This document shows positions 1-9,630 of a DNA stretch of 64,000 bases, piece after piece. Under the pieces are notes generated by a model that saw nothing but the letters and a program-made list of their open reading frames with translations, was not told the DNA's origin and did not search any database. The stretch covers positions 2,108,001 to 2,172,000 of the forward strand of contig NZ_CP090177.1 in NCBI RefSeq assembly GCF_042214795.1, written 5' to 3'. The first letter of the stretch is position 1; each line of letters starts with the position of its first letter. This stretch comes from Arcobacter iocasae (GTDB lineage Bacteria > Campylobacterota > Campylobacteria > Campylobacterales > Arcobacteraceae). Made by a program: the position numbers and the translations under genes.

Positions 1-451
1 TTCCAGGTTTATGATTTAATGCCATCCATCCTGATTGAAATTTATTTCCACCATATATTGGATCACTAAGCATGGCTTCAATTCCATAATAAACTAAAAT
101 ATTTATCCATGAAGAACCATACTCGCTCCCATTAGCTTGTTTTATGATTTCTAGTTTTTCATCTTTTGTTGCTTTGAAAAATTCAGAAAAAGTTTCTTTA
201 AAGACTTGAGCTGCATTTAAAATAAGCTCTAAATCATCTTTATCAAAACTATAGTGGTCTATATTTTGTTTTAAGTAAGCAACACTTCCAAACTCTTTAG
301 CACTTGGCATTTTTGAAGTTTTTGGGAAAAGTATATTTTGTACTTCTAAGATAGTTGTCCAAATAGTGTCATCAACATCTTTTGCCATCATATAACTATT
401 TACAATAATAGGGGTAAGCGTACTTAGTTTTATAAATGTTCTTCTTTTCAT
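1..451 (-). CDS. gluconate 2-dehydrogenase subunit 3-like protein (3' end cut by window)
   Basis: The first 150 codons are present and the C-terminus lies left of the window. The N-terminus MKRRTFIK matches a twin-arginine (Tat) signal (RR-x-F-I-K) followed by a hydrophobic stretch, so export of a folded protein is likely. The later part has W-x-x-I-L-V-Y-Y-G-I-E-A-M, DPIYGGN and GWMALNHKPG, which are characteristic of the small (gamma) subunit of FAD-dependent gluconate/sorbitol/fructose-type dehydrogenases (Gluconate_2-dh3 family). In this family the subunit helps export and assemble a GMC-type flavoprotein that passes electrons to a membrane cytochrome c. The partner should lie downstream, left of the window edge. 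The ATG at 449-451 is the only start that keeps the Tat motif; the ribosome binding site is weak. The substrate cannot be told. Confidence 0.75.
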   Translation of the reverse strand, partial: MKRRTFIKLSTLTPIIVNSYMMAKDVDDTIWTTILEVQNILFPKTSKMPSAKEFGSVAYLKQNIDHYSFDKDDLELILNAAQVFKETFSEFFKATKDEKLEIIKQANGSEYGSSWINILVYYGIEAMLSDPIYGGNKFQSGWMALNHKPG

Positions 452-582
452 AGTTTTATCTTATATAAAATTTGTAAATCTTTTGTGTAGTAATTATTAT
501 ATCATATGCTTAGATTTTTACTATTTAATAAAGCACTTTATGATACTATTCGCAAATGACAAATAAAATGAATATACACTAA

Positions 583-2625
583 ATGCCCTTATCTAATCTA
601 AACGAAGAACAATTAGCAGCTGCCACATGTAACCCTGGGTTTAACCTTATCATTGCAAGTGCTGGTACTGGAAAAACATCCACTATTGTTGGAAGAATTG
701 CTACATTAATTAATGGTGGAGTTAAACCTTCTGAAATAATACTTTTAACTTTTACAAATAAAGCAGCCCAAGAGATGGTACAAAGGGTTTCTAAATTTTT
801 TGGAAAAGAGACAGCTGGAGCCATTATGGCTGGAACTTTTCATAGTGTTAGTTATAAGTTAATAAAACAATTACAAGTAAATATAACACTAAAACAACCA
901 AATGAATTAAAAACACTTTTTAAATCTATTTATGAAAAAAGAGTCTTTTTTGAAAGGGATGATTCAACAAGCCCATATGATGGTGGGTATTTGTATGATA
1001 TTTATTCTCTATATCTAAACTCTAAAAATAATGAAGAGTTTGGGGATTGGATAGTTGAAAAAAATGCTGGACATGAGATTTATACAGATATTTATGAAGA
1101 TGTAATAAAAGAGTTTCATATATTAAAAAAAGAGTATGGTTATGCTAATTTTGATGATTTATTAACCATTATGCTCGAATTACTTGAAACTAATGATTTT
1201 GACTTTAAAGAGATTTTGGTAGATGAGTATCAAGATACAAATCCTTTGCAAGGAAAATTATTAGAAGCTTTTAAACCAAAGTCACTTTTTTGTGTGGGTG
1301 ATTATGACCAGAGTATTTATGCTTTCAATGGCTCTGATATTGGAATTATTTCTACTTTTGCAGATAGATATGATGGTGCAAAAGTTTTTACTCTTAGAAA
1401 AAATTATCGTTCAACTAGACCAATTTTACAATTAGCCACAAAAGTCATTGAGCATAATGAAAGAATTTATGATAAAAATCTTGAAGTAGTAAGACAAGAT
1501 GCTGAACATTCACCTAGGTTATTAACTTTTAGTGAACTTTTTGACCAATATGAACATATCTCAAAGCTTATAAGTCAAAGTACAACTCCACACAGTGATA
1601 TAGCAATAATTTTTAGAAATAATTCAAGTGCAGATGGTATAGAAGCAAACTTAAGGGAGTTTTCAATACCTGCTAAGAGAAAAGGTGGAAAAAGCTTTTT
1701 CGAAGCTGCTGAGGTAAAATTTGTATTAGATATCATCACTTTGATGAAAAGTCATAATGATATGATGGCCGCCATTCATATTTTAGAGTATGGAAAAGGT
1801 ATTGGAAAAGCCATAGCAAAAGACTTATTTGATGCTTTGATGAAGTTAGGGCATGGAGATTTATTTCAAGGTTTATTTAATCCAGACCCAGATATAAAAA
1901 GTCCATATGTGTCAACAAAAACAAAGAATGTCCAGCTAGGACTTTTTGATGATTTCGCGGAGTTAGGTTCTGTTTCTAAATTCAAAGATTGTGGTTTTGA
2001 TGATAAGTTTTTAGGAAATCCAATTTTAAAACATCCAAAACTTTGTGTTGAAGGTGGAGAGTTCTTATTTGAATTTTATTTGATAGTAAAAGATTTAAAA
2101 AGAATAAAAAATCCAAGAAGTGCTATTGATCATATATTTAAATCTAACTTGTATGACCACTTAATAGAAATGTTATCTACAAAAAGAGCTACTAGAAAAG
2201 ATGGACAAGTAGATCCTGCTATGAAACAGACCTCAATAGTAAGAATAAATAGAAAAATAACTTTATTGAAATCATTATCTTATAATTATAGTGATATAGA
2301 AAAATTCATAAATGCTATGGTTTTAGGTGGTAGTGAAATGAGTGAAGGAGATGGAGTAAATTTACTTTCTGTTCATGCATCAAAGGGTTTAGAGTTTAAA
2401 GAAGTTTATGTAATAGATTTGATGAATGGAAGATTTCCTAATCAAAAATTAATCGCAAAAGGTGGAAGTATAGAAGAAGAGAGACGCCTATTTTATGTAG
2501 CTGTTACTAGGGCTAAAGATATTTTGTATCTATCTTATGCAAAGTATGATAAAGTAAAAAAACTTAGTTTTGTGCACTCTCAATTTTTAAAAGAAGCTGG
2601 TTTAATAAAAGATGATACAGAATAA
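583..2625 (+). CDS. UvrD/Rep-family ATP-dependent 3'-5' DNA helicase
   Basis: This is a superfamily 1A helicase of 680 aa. Motifs appear in order: Walker A ASAGTGKT (residues 25-32), motif Ia LTFTNKAAQEM, Walker B VDEYQD (213-218), motif III GDYDQSIYAFNG, motif IV LRKNYRS, motif V VHASKGLEFKEVYV and motif VI EEERRLFYVAVTRAK. UvrD/Rep/PcrA enzymes unwind DNA in excision repair, mismatch repair or replication restart. An internal QLGLF (residues 451-455) resembles the beta-clamp binding consensus QL[SD]LF, which would suit a helicase working at forks; this is inference. It is shorter than E. coli UvrD (about 720 aa), so it could equally be called Rep- or PcrA-like. It stands alone, with a short spacer before the next gene. 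Confidence 0.93.
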   Translation: MPLSNLNEEQLAAATCNPGFNLIIASAGTGKTSTIVGRIATLINGGVKPSEIILLTFTNKAAQEMVQRVSKFFGKETAGAIMAGTFHSVSYKLIKQLQVNITLKQPNELKTLFKSIYEKRVFFERDDSTSPYDGGYLYDIYSLYLNSKNNEEFGDWIVEKNAGHEIYTDIYEDVIKEFHILKKEYGYANFDDLLTIMLELLETNDFDFKEILVDEYQDTNPLQGKLLEAFKPKSLFCVGDYDQSIYAFNGSDIGIISTFADRYDGAKVFTLRKNYRSTRPILQLATKVIEHNERIYDKNLEVVRQDAEHSPRLLTFSELFDQYEHISKLISQSTTPHSDIAIIFRNNSSADGIEANLREFSIPAKRKGGKSFFEAAEVKFVLDIITLMKSHNDMMAAIHILEYGKGIGKAIAKDLFDALMKLGHGDLFQGLFNPDPDIKSPYVSTKTKNVQLGLFDDFAELGSVSKFKDCGFDDKFLGNPILKHPKLCVEGGEFLFEFYLIVKDLKRIKNPRSAIDHIFKSNLYDHLIEMLSTKRATRKDGQVDPAMKQTSIVRINRKITLLKSLSYNYSDIEKFINAMVLGGSEMSEGDGVNLLSVHASKGLEFKEVYVIDLMNGRFPNQKLIAKGGSIEEERRLFYVAVTRAKDILYLSYAKYDKVKKLSFVHSQFLKEAGLIKDDTE

Positions 2626-2758
2626 TTATATCTTCAATAAATAAACTATTTTTAAGACTAAGTTAATAATCAGTTAATTAGTAATAATATATTAAAAGTT
2701 AGAATAAAATTATCTAAATATTAATAAATTACTTTTAATTCTTTTGAGGTTATATAAT

Positions 2759-5476
2759 ATGAAACTTAGTCTTTCCAAAATAAATTTTCTAAATATCTTT
2801 TCTATAATAGTTGTTTTTTCAATTATACTGGGCTTTTTTATTTATGAATTTAACCAAGAGTTATATGAAAAAAAAGTTATTTCACTCGAAAAAAGTTATT
2901 ATAAAAAAAATAAAGCAATAATCAAAAATGAAATTCAAAGAGCTATAAAAAGAATAGAAGTAATAAATAACTTAATTTATGAAAAAAATGAATCTATTTT
3001 AAAAGAAAAAGTAAGTTTTGTTAAAAATTTATTTGATTCAAATAATGACAAAGATTTTAATATTATTTTGTCTAAATATAAAAAAGAATTAAATTTATTA
3101 AAATGGGATAATGGAACAGGGTACTTTTATATATTTGATAAAAATGGAAAGATCTTATACCATGGTGGTAATAAAAAATACATAAATACTAATGTATTTG
3201 AATCATCAAAAACAAATAAAGAGTTATATGATTTTTTAAAAGAGGCTTTAATTTTAGATGAAAATTATGGTTCTTACAAATGGTATAAACCAAATGAAAG
3301 TCCAAAAGAAGTTTATACAAAATATGTTTATATAAAAAGAGATGAAAAACATGATGTGTACATAGCAGCTGGCGTTTATAAAAAAGAAATAGATAAAAAA
3401 GTTCAAGAATTAGTTTTTGAAGATTTTAAAAAAGATAGATTTGGCGATAATAAATATGGTTATTTCTGGATATTAGGATTAGATAAAGTTATGAAAATGC
3501 ATGCACTTAATCCTGAAATTGTAGGTAAAATAAATGATGATGTCCTTTCTGTAAAAGGAAGAATTCTTAATGAAACTACTATTAAAAAAGCTTTAGATGG
3601 TGGGGGATATATAAACTATAAATGGATAAGACCAGATACAAAAAAAGAAGATGAAAAATTCTCTTATGTAAAGTTAATACCTAATTGGAATTTGATTATT
3701 GGAGCAGGATTTTATGTTACAGAACTACAAGATATATTAGAAGAAGAAAAGAAAGCACTTAAAGAATTATCTGATGAATATTTATTAAAAGTTTTTGTTG
3801 TTCTTACTATTTTGATTTCTATATCTTTGTTGATAGCAAGGTATCTTTCAATAAAAATTCATAATGTTGAAATTGAAAGAGAAGAACATATGAATATGCT
3901 AGAACAGTATAAACTGTTATTAGATAGAAGTTCTGTTGTTTCTAAAACTGATAAAAATGGAATTATTACTTATGTAAATGATAGCTTTGAAAAAATAAGT
4001 GGATTTAATAAAAGTGAACTTATAGGTATAACCCATAAGATAATTGCTCATCCAGATACTTCAAGAAGTCAATCTAAAAAATTATGGGATACTATTTTAA
4101 AAGGAAAGATTTGGAAAGGTATACTTAAAAATAAAAGGAAAGATGGGGATAGTTATTATAATAGTATTACTATTATTCCAATAAAAGATTCTCAAGGCAA
4201 TATTCAAGAGTTTATATCAGCAGGTACAATAGTTACTGAACTAATAGAAAATCGGTCAAAACTTAAAAATCTATTTAAAACTGATGCTTTAACTGGTTTA
4301 GGAAATAGAGTAAGTTTAATTGATCATATTTCTAAGCAAGAAAGTGGAACCTTAGCACTAATCAATATTGATAGATTTAAAGAGATAAATGATAGTTACA
4401 ATCATGTTATTGGTGATAAAGTAATAAAAGCATTAGCTGATAGGCTATTTAGGTATTTTAATGATAAAGGATATGATTTATATAGATTACAATCTGATAT
4501 TTTTGCACTCTTTATAAGTAATAAAGATAGCATAATAGCGGATATAAATAATTTCATGAATACACTAGGAAAAGAGTCCTATACATTTGGTAAAGATAAA
4601 TTTATGCTTACTTATACTTGTGGTATAGCTTCTAATAGTGAAAACTTATTAACTTACGCAGATATTGCATTAACTGAAGCAAAAAACAAAAAAGTAAAAA
4701 TAAAAGAGTATAGCCATTCAATGAAAAATGTTGAAGAGTTCAGAAATAATTTATTATGGGTTGAAAGATTACATCTTGCTATAAAAGAAGATAGAATATT
4801 CCCCCACTATCAGCCTATATATAACTATAAAACTGGAAAAATCGATAAATATGAAGCTTTGATGAGATTAGTTTTAGATGGAAAGATTATCTATCCAAAT
4901 GAGTATTTAGATATTGCTAAAAAAACAAAGTTATATCCAGAATTAACATATAAAATGGTAGAAAAAGTTATTAGTAAATTTGCTACTAATAATTATGAGT
5001 TTTCACTTAATTTATGTATTGAAGATTTGATGAACGAAGAATTGATGATATATGTTTTTGATTATGCAGAACAAAAAGGTGTATTTGATAGGATGGTTTT
5101 AGAAATTGTAGAATCAGAAGAGATAGACGATAGTGATTACATAAATAAACTTCTTAAAAAGTTTAAAGATGAAGGTGTAAAAATCGCAATAGATGATTTT
5201 GGAAGTGGCTATTCAAATTATGATTATTTGATTAAGTTACAAGCAGATTATTTAAAAATCGATGGCTCAATCATAAAATTAATTGAAAATGATATCAGAA
5301 CACAAGATGTTGTAAAATCAATATTAGAGTTTGCCCAAAAATCTAATATAAAAGTTATTGCAGAGTTTGTAAGTAATGAAAATATAGATAAAATACTAAG
5401 AGATATAGGCGTAGATTATGCACAAGGTTTTTATTATGGAAAACCAGAAGCTAAACTAATAGATGAAATGAATTAA
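2759..5476 (+). CDS. Cache-PAS-degenerate GGDEF-EAL c-di-GMP phosphodiesterase
   Basis: Membrane sensor of about 905 aa. A transmembrane helix (about 11-30), a periplasmic double-Cache-like region (about 31-340) and a second helix (about 344-362) are followed by PAS (about 386-495), GGDEF-like and EAL domains. The GGDEF motif reads QSDIF, so cyclase activity is unlikely. The EAL domain keeps EALMR (E699), NLCIEDL, EIVESEEI, the IDDFGSGYSNYDYL loop, DYLKIDGS and DYAQGF, so c-di-GMP hydrolysis is expected. The start is taken at ATG 2759 because a GAGG ribosome site (2746-2749) sits 9 nt upstream; an in-frame TTG at 2744 overlaps that site. The stop codon overlaps that of the convergent cyclase gene. 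The Cache ligand is unknown, though small carboxylates are common for this class. Confidence 0.9.
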   Translation: MKLSLSKINFLNIFSIIVVFSIILGFFIYEFNQELYEKKVISLEKSYYKKNKAIIKNEIQRAIKRIEVINNLIYEKNESILKEKVSFVKNLFDSNNDKDFNIILSKYKKELNLLKWDNGTGYFYIFDKNGKILYHGGNKKYINTNVFESSKTNKELYDFLKEALILDENYGSYKWYKPNESPKEVYTKYVYIKRDEKHDVYIAAGVYKKEIDKKVQELVFEDFKKDRFGDNKYGYFWILGLDKVMKMHALNPEIVGKINDDVLSVKGRILNETTIKKALDGGGYINYKWIRPDTKKEDEKFSYVKLIPNWNLIIGAGFYVTELQDILEEEKKALKELSDEYLLKVFVVLTILISISLLIARYLSIKIHNVEIEREEHMNMLEQYKLLLDRSSVVSKTDKNGIITYVNDSFEKISGFNKSELIGITHKIIAHPDTSRSQSKKLWDTILKGKIWKGILKNKRKDGDSYYNSITIIPIKDSQGNIQEFISAGTIVTELIENRSKLKNLFKTDALTGLGNRVSLIDHISKQESGTLALINIDRFKEINDSYNHVIGDKVIKALADRLFRYFNDKGYDLYRLQSDIFALFISNKDSIIADINNFMNTLGKESYTFGKDKFMLTYTCGIASNSENLLTYADIALTEAKNKKVKIKEYSHSMKNVEEFRNNLLWVERLHLAIKEDRIFPHYQPIYNYKTGKIDKYEALMRLVLDGKIIYPNEYLDIAKKTKLYPELTYKMVEKVISKFATNNYEFSLNLCIEDLMNEELMIYVFDYAEQKGVFDRMVLEIVESEEIDDSDYINKLLKKFKDEGVKIAIDDFGSGYSNYDYLIKLQADYLKIDGSIIKLIENDIRTQDVVKSILEFAQKSNIKVIAEFVSNENIDKILRDIGVDYAQGFYYGKPEAKLIDEMN

Positions 5477-6573
5477 GATATTCTACCTCTTACTCTATTT
5501 TTACCTTTACTTTTTGCATCATAAAGCATATCATCTGCATTTTTGATTATTTCATCAATTGTATTTGCATTAGTAGAATCACTAACTCCAAAACTAGCAG
5601 TAATAAATAGTTCTGAATAAGGTACTCTTATTACTAAGGTTTCAATTATCCTTCTAATATCTTCTGCAATAGCTATTGTTGAGTCTATTTTTTCATTAGG
5701 TAAAGCAATAATAAATTCTTCTCCTCCTAATCTTCCAAATATAGCATCTTCACTTAAGTAATTATTTATAGTACTTGCAAAGAGTTTTAAAACCTTATCT
5801 CCCATTTCATGACCATATGTATCATTAAATTTTTTAAAATTATCTATATCAATCATTATTATACTCATAGGCTTATTTACTTTTTTCTGATTTTGGAACA
5901 TTGATTCTACATGTAAAAAGAAACTTCTTCTATTTTTTATTTGTGTTAAATAATCTGTATGTGCTAAATCAAAAAGTCTAAGATTAACTTTTTCTAACTC
6001 TTTTAAGGTATGAGTAATTTGACTTGTTCTTTCATTTACTTTATCTTCTAATTGATTATTAACTATTAATATATGCTTTTGGTATGAATTTGTAATTAGT
6101 ATAGTTAGTATTAAAAAAATAATTGATAAAGAAGAAAAAATTTGAATTGAGTTTTTACTTGTGATTATTATATGCTCTTTTGATTTTGTTTTGATATGTA
6201 ATATGAGTTTATTTTTCATATCAAAAAAATGAAAGTCATTTATTAAAAATGAATTTAAATGATAAGTATCTATTGTAATTTTTTCTTTATTTATTTTTTT
6301 ACTATTTATTGTAGTTTTTACTAAGCATTCATCAAAATAGTTTTCACATAATTTCTTAACTTCTTGATAGTACGAATTTTCTTTTATATTTGAATCGTGA
6401 GTAGAAATATTTACTGTATAAATAAAGTTTTTAATATCTTTATTATTTTGTTTTTCTTCAATATTTTTATATGTGCCCATAGAATAATTGTAGCAAATAA
6501 ATAGGAATAAAAAAGTAATAATAACTAATGGTAACAAGAATACAATTGTTTTGTCTTTTAATAATTTTTTCAT
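5473..6573 (-). CDS. membrane diguanylate cyclase (GGDEF)
   Basis: About 366 aa: a helix near the N-terminus (MKKLLKDKTIVFLLPLVIIT), a periplasmic segment of about 115 residues with no recognised fold, a second helix, a short coiled segment and a C-terminal GGDEF domain. The active loop is RLGGEEF (about 281-287) with preceding FNDTYGHEMGD, so it should make c-di-GMP from two GTP. The product-inhibition I-site (RxxD) position reads LSED, so the arginine is missing and feedback inhibition is probably absent. ATG 6573 is preferred over the upstream TTG at 6597 because AAGG lies just before it. It is convergent with the EAL gene at 2759-5476, the two stop codons overlapping. A pair of opposing c-di-GMP enzymes end to end is suggestive but does not prove joint action. 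Confidence 0.9.
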   Translation of the reverse strand: MKKLLKDKTIVFLLPLVIITFLFLFICYNYSMGTYKNIEEKQNNKDIKNFIYTVNISTHDSNIKENSYYQEVKKLCENYFDECLVKTTINSKKINKEKITIDTYHLNSFLINDFHFFDMKNKLILHIKTKSKEHIIITSKNSIQIFSSLSIIFLILTILITNSYQKHILIVNNQLEDKVNERTSQITHTLKELEKVNLRLFDLAHTDYLTQIKNRRSFFLHVESMFQNQKKVNKPMSIIMIDIDNFKKFNDTYGHEMGDKVLKLFASTINNYLSEDAIFGRLGGEEFIIALPNEKIDSTIAIAEDIRRIIETLVIRVPYSELFITASFGVSDSTNANTIDEIIKNADDMLYDAKSKGKNRVRGRIS

Positions 6574-6666
6574 ACCAACCTTACAATTTAAAAGCAATTA
6601 TTATACTACTTTTATGTTTAAAAATACTTTTTATCATTATTAATCTTTTATATACACAAAATAAGG

Positions 6667-6672
6667 TATAAT
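6667..6672 (+). promoter_or_regulatory. predicted -10 element of the valS promoter
   Basis: A perfect TATAAT at 6667-6672 lies 29 nt before the valS ATG, giving a leader of about 20-25 nt that contains an AGGA ribosome site at 6692-6695. No clear -35 hexamer is visible; upstream sequence is T-rich, as is usual for sigma-70 promoters in Campylobacterota. Confidence 0.55.
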
Positions 6673-6701
6673 CGCGTAATTTTAGATAAATAGGACAATT
6701 T

Positions 6702-9350
6702 ATGAGTGAAAAGTATGAACCTTCAATTGTAGAAGATAAATTTTATAAAATATGGGAAGAAAGAGGTTACTTTGAAATAGATGGTAACAAAAACATACAA
6801 GAAGATGGGAAGAATTTCTCAATAATGATGCCACCACCAAATGTAACAGGAAGTTTACATATTGGACATGCTTTAACATTTACATTACAAGATATTATTA
6901 CAAGATATAAAAGAATGGATGGATTTAAGGCTTTATGGCAACCAGGAACTGATCATGCTGGAATTGCAACACAAAATGTTGTTGAAAAACAATTGTTAGC
7001 AGAAGGTACGACAAAAGAAGAAATTGGAAGAGAAAAATTCTTAGAACGAGCTTGGAAACAAAAAGAGACAAGTGGTGGAAACATAGTTCACCAAATGAGA
7101 AAACTAGGAGTTACTCCTGCTTGGAAGCGTGAACGATTTACTATGGATGAGGGTTTACAAGAAGCAGTTAAAGAGGCTTTCGTATCTTTATACAATGAAG
7201 GACATATCACTCAAAATAACTATATGGTAAACTGGTGTACTCATGATGGTGCACTATCAGATATTGAAGTTGAGCATGAAGAAGTTAATGGTAAGTTTTA
7301 TCATATGATTTATAAATTTGCAGATGGAAGTGGTGAACTTCAAGTAGCAACTACAAGACCAGAAACATACTTTGGTGATACTGCAATTATGGTACATCCT
7401 GATGATTCAAGATATACAAATATTGTAGGAAAAGAAGTTTTACTCCCACTTACAAATAGAGTTATTAAAGTAATTACAGACTCTTATGTTGATATGGAAT
7501 TTGGAACAGGTGTTGTAAAAGTTACTCCTGCCCATGACCAAAATGACTACGAAGTTGGAAAAAGACACGATTTAGAGTTTATCAAAGTATTTGATGAAAA
7601 AGGTATTTTAAATGAATACTGTGGAGAGTTTGCTGGACTTGAAAGATTAGAAGCTAGAAAACCAATTGTTGATAAACTTCAAGCTGAAGGTTATATAGTA
7701 AAAATAGATGAGCATGTTCACCAAGTAGGACATTGTTATAGATGTAAGAATATCGTTGAGCCATTTATCTCTCAACAATGGTTCTTAAGCTCAGATATGG
7801 CTCAAGAATCTATTAGAAAAACAAAAGAGACTACAAAAGAGCGAGCAGCTTCTGGAGAGCACAATGGGACATTATTTCATCCAGCACATTGGATAAATTC
7901 ATATACAGCTTGGATGGATGAATTAAGACCTTGGTGTATCTCAAGACAACTTTGGTGGGGACATAGAATTCCTGTATTTACCTGTGATGATTGTGGACAT
8001 CAATGGGCTGATAAAGCTGATGAGCCAGAAGAGTGTCCAAAATGTAAAAGTAAAAAATATACTCAAGACCCAGATGTACTTGATACTTGGTTTTCTTCAG
8101 CACTATGGGCAATGTCACCTTTAGGTTGGGGAAACAATGGGAAACTGGAAGATTTATACAACTCAACTGATGAAGCTGATTTTTATCCAAATAGTCTGTT
8201 AATCACTGGTTTTGATATTATGTTCTTTTGGGTAGCTAGAATGATGATGATGGGTGAACACTTTAAAAAAGAGTTACCATTTGAAGATATTTATATGCAT
8301 GCTCTTGTAAGGGATGAACATGGTGCAAAGATGTCTAAAAGTAAAGGAAATGTAATCGACCCACTTGATATGGTAGAAGAACATTCTGCTGATATTATTA
8401 GATTTACACTTGCATATTTAGCAGTTCAAGGAAGAGATATAAAACTTGGAGCTAAAAACTTAGAGCAGTTTAGAAACTTCACAAATAAACTTTACAATGC
8501 TTCAAACTTTTTACAACTAAATGTTGATACATTCCCTGATTTAAAAGATATAGAAATCAAAACACCACTTGGTATTTATATGCAAAGTAGATTAAGTGAT
8601 GCAGTTGATGAAGTAAGAGCTACACTTGATACTTTCAAATTCAATGAAGCAGCTTCTATTCTTTATAAATTTGTATGGAATGAGTTTTGTGATTGGGGTA
8701 TTGAGTATGCAAAAGCTAGCAAAGACTCAGTTGTAGAACTTGGAGCAATATTTAAAGAAACACTAAAAATGGTAAGTCCATTTATGCCATTTATTTCTGA
8801 TTTTTTATATCATAAATTAAGTGGAACTTCTCTAGAAGAGGGTGAATCTTTGATGATAACAAACTTCCCTAAAGAAATAGCAAAAAATCAAGAAATGGAA
8901 GATATGTTTGCTATCATCGAAGAAGCAATTGTAGCAATAAGAAGAGCAAAAGTTATCATAGATATGGGTAATAGTAAAATTGCAAAAGCTTATATCAAAC
9001 TTGATAAAACTATTGATAAAGATGTAGCAAAACCATTTATAGAAAAACTTGCAAAAGTAGAAAATATAGAGTTCGTAGATGCAAAACAAGAAAACTCTAT
9101 AACAGATGTATCTGATAACTTAGAAGTTTACTTACCAACTGGTGAGATTGATATGACTCCTATTATCAATAAACTAACTCGTCAAAAAGAGAAATTAGAA
9201 AAAGAGATAGCAAAATTATCAGGAATGTTATCAAATGAAAGATTTGTAGCTAATGCTCCTGCTAATGTTATTGAAGAAAATAGAGCTGGATTATCTTCTG
9301 CTGAAGAGAAGTTAATTAAGGTTGAGACTGAGTTAAAGTCTCTAAGTTAA
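6702..9350 (+). CDS. valS: valine--tRNA ligase
   Basis: Class I aminoacyl-tRNA synthetase of 882 aa that charges tRNA-Val. The signature HIGH is at residues 53-56 (PPPNVTGSLHIGH) and KMSKS at 543-547 (GAKMSKSKGNVIDP). The editing domain region with TTRPETYFGDTA is present, together with zinc-binding cysteine pairs (CDDCGHQW...CPKC). The last 60 residues form the coiled-coil tRNA-binding arm (KLTRQKEKLEKEIAKL) typical of ValRS. Length matches the family. It is transcribed alone from the promoter at 6667 and followed by a hairpin terminator at 9375. Confidence 0.98.
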   Translation: MSEKYEPSIVEDKFYKIWEERGYFEIDGNKNIQEDGKNFSIMMPPPNVTGSLHIGHALTFTLQDIITRYKRMDGFKALWQPGTDHAGIATQNVVEKQLLAEGTTKEEIGREKFLERAWKQKETSGGNIVHQMRKLGVTPAWKRERFTMDEGLQEAVKEAFVSLYNEGHITQNNYMVNWCTHDGALSDIEVEHEEVNGKFYHMIYKFADGSGELQVATTRPETYFGDTAIMVHPDDSRYTNIVGKEVLLPLTNRVIKVITDSYVDMEFGTGVVKVTPAHDQNDYEVGKRHDLEFIKVFDEKGILNEYCGEFAGLERLEARKPIVDKLQAEGYIVKIDEHVHQVGHCYRCKNIVEPFISQQWFLSSDMAQESIRKTKETTKERAASGEHNGTLFHPAHWINSYTAWMDELRPWCISRQLWWGHRIPVFTCDDCGHQWADKADEPEECPKCKSKKYTQDPDVLDTWFSSALWAMSPLGWGNNGKLEDLYNSTDEADFYPNSLLITGFDIMFFWVARMMMMGEHFKKELPFEDIYMHALVRDEHGAKMSKSKGNVIDPLDMVEEHSADIIRFTLAYLAVQGRDIKLGAKNLEQFRNFTNKLYNASNFLQLNVDTFPDLKDIEIKTPLGIYMQSRLSDAVDEVRATLDTFKFNEAASILYKFVWNEFCDWGIEYAKASKDSVVELGAIFKETLKMVSPFMPFISDFLYHKLSGTSLEEGESLMITNFPKEIAKNQEMEDMFAIIEEAIVAIRRAKVIIDMGNSKIAKAYIKLDKTIDKDVAKPFIEKLAKVENIEFVDAKQENSITDVSDNLEVYLPTGEIDMTPIINKLTRQKEKLEKEIAKLSGMLSNERFVANAPANVIEENRAGLSSAEEKLIKVETELKSLS

Positions 9351-9374
9351 GAATTAACTTTTATATTTTCTTCT

Positions 9375-9404
9375 GAAGACCTTTTATGGTCTTCGCTTTC
9401 TTTT
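9375..9404 (+). terminator. valS terminator, overlapping a dispersed-repeat copy
   Basis: A 7-bp stem GAAGACC/GGTCTTC (9375-9381 and 9388-9394) with a 6-nt loop is followed by GCTTTCTTTT. The right arm with its tail (CTTCGCTTTCTT) matches the start of the repeat at 17499 and the reversed one at 19212, so this terminator is probably one version of a dispersed intergenic element. The rest of the spacer up to 9630 is plain AT-rich sequence. Confidence 0.6.
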
Positions 9405-9630
9405 ACTTTGTACTCTCTTAAAAAATAATTAAATTTCTTTATATATATAATGCTAATTTATTCTTTTATAGGTATACAAGTAAAAATAATAATTTTTATG
9501 TTAGAATAAAATAACTATTAGGGATTGATTATAAAATAAAAAAATAGTTAAATTTAAGAAAATAAAATTTAATTATTTAGTATCTTTCCCTCAAATTTTA
9601 TATAATAATTTACTACGAAAGATTAATAAA

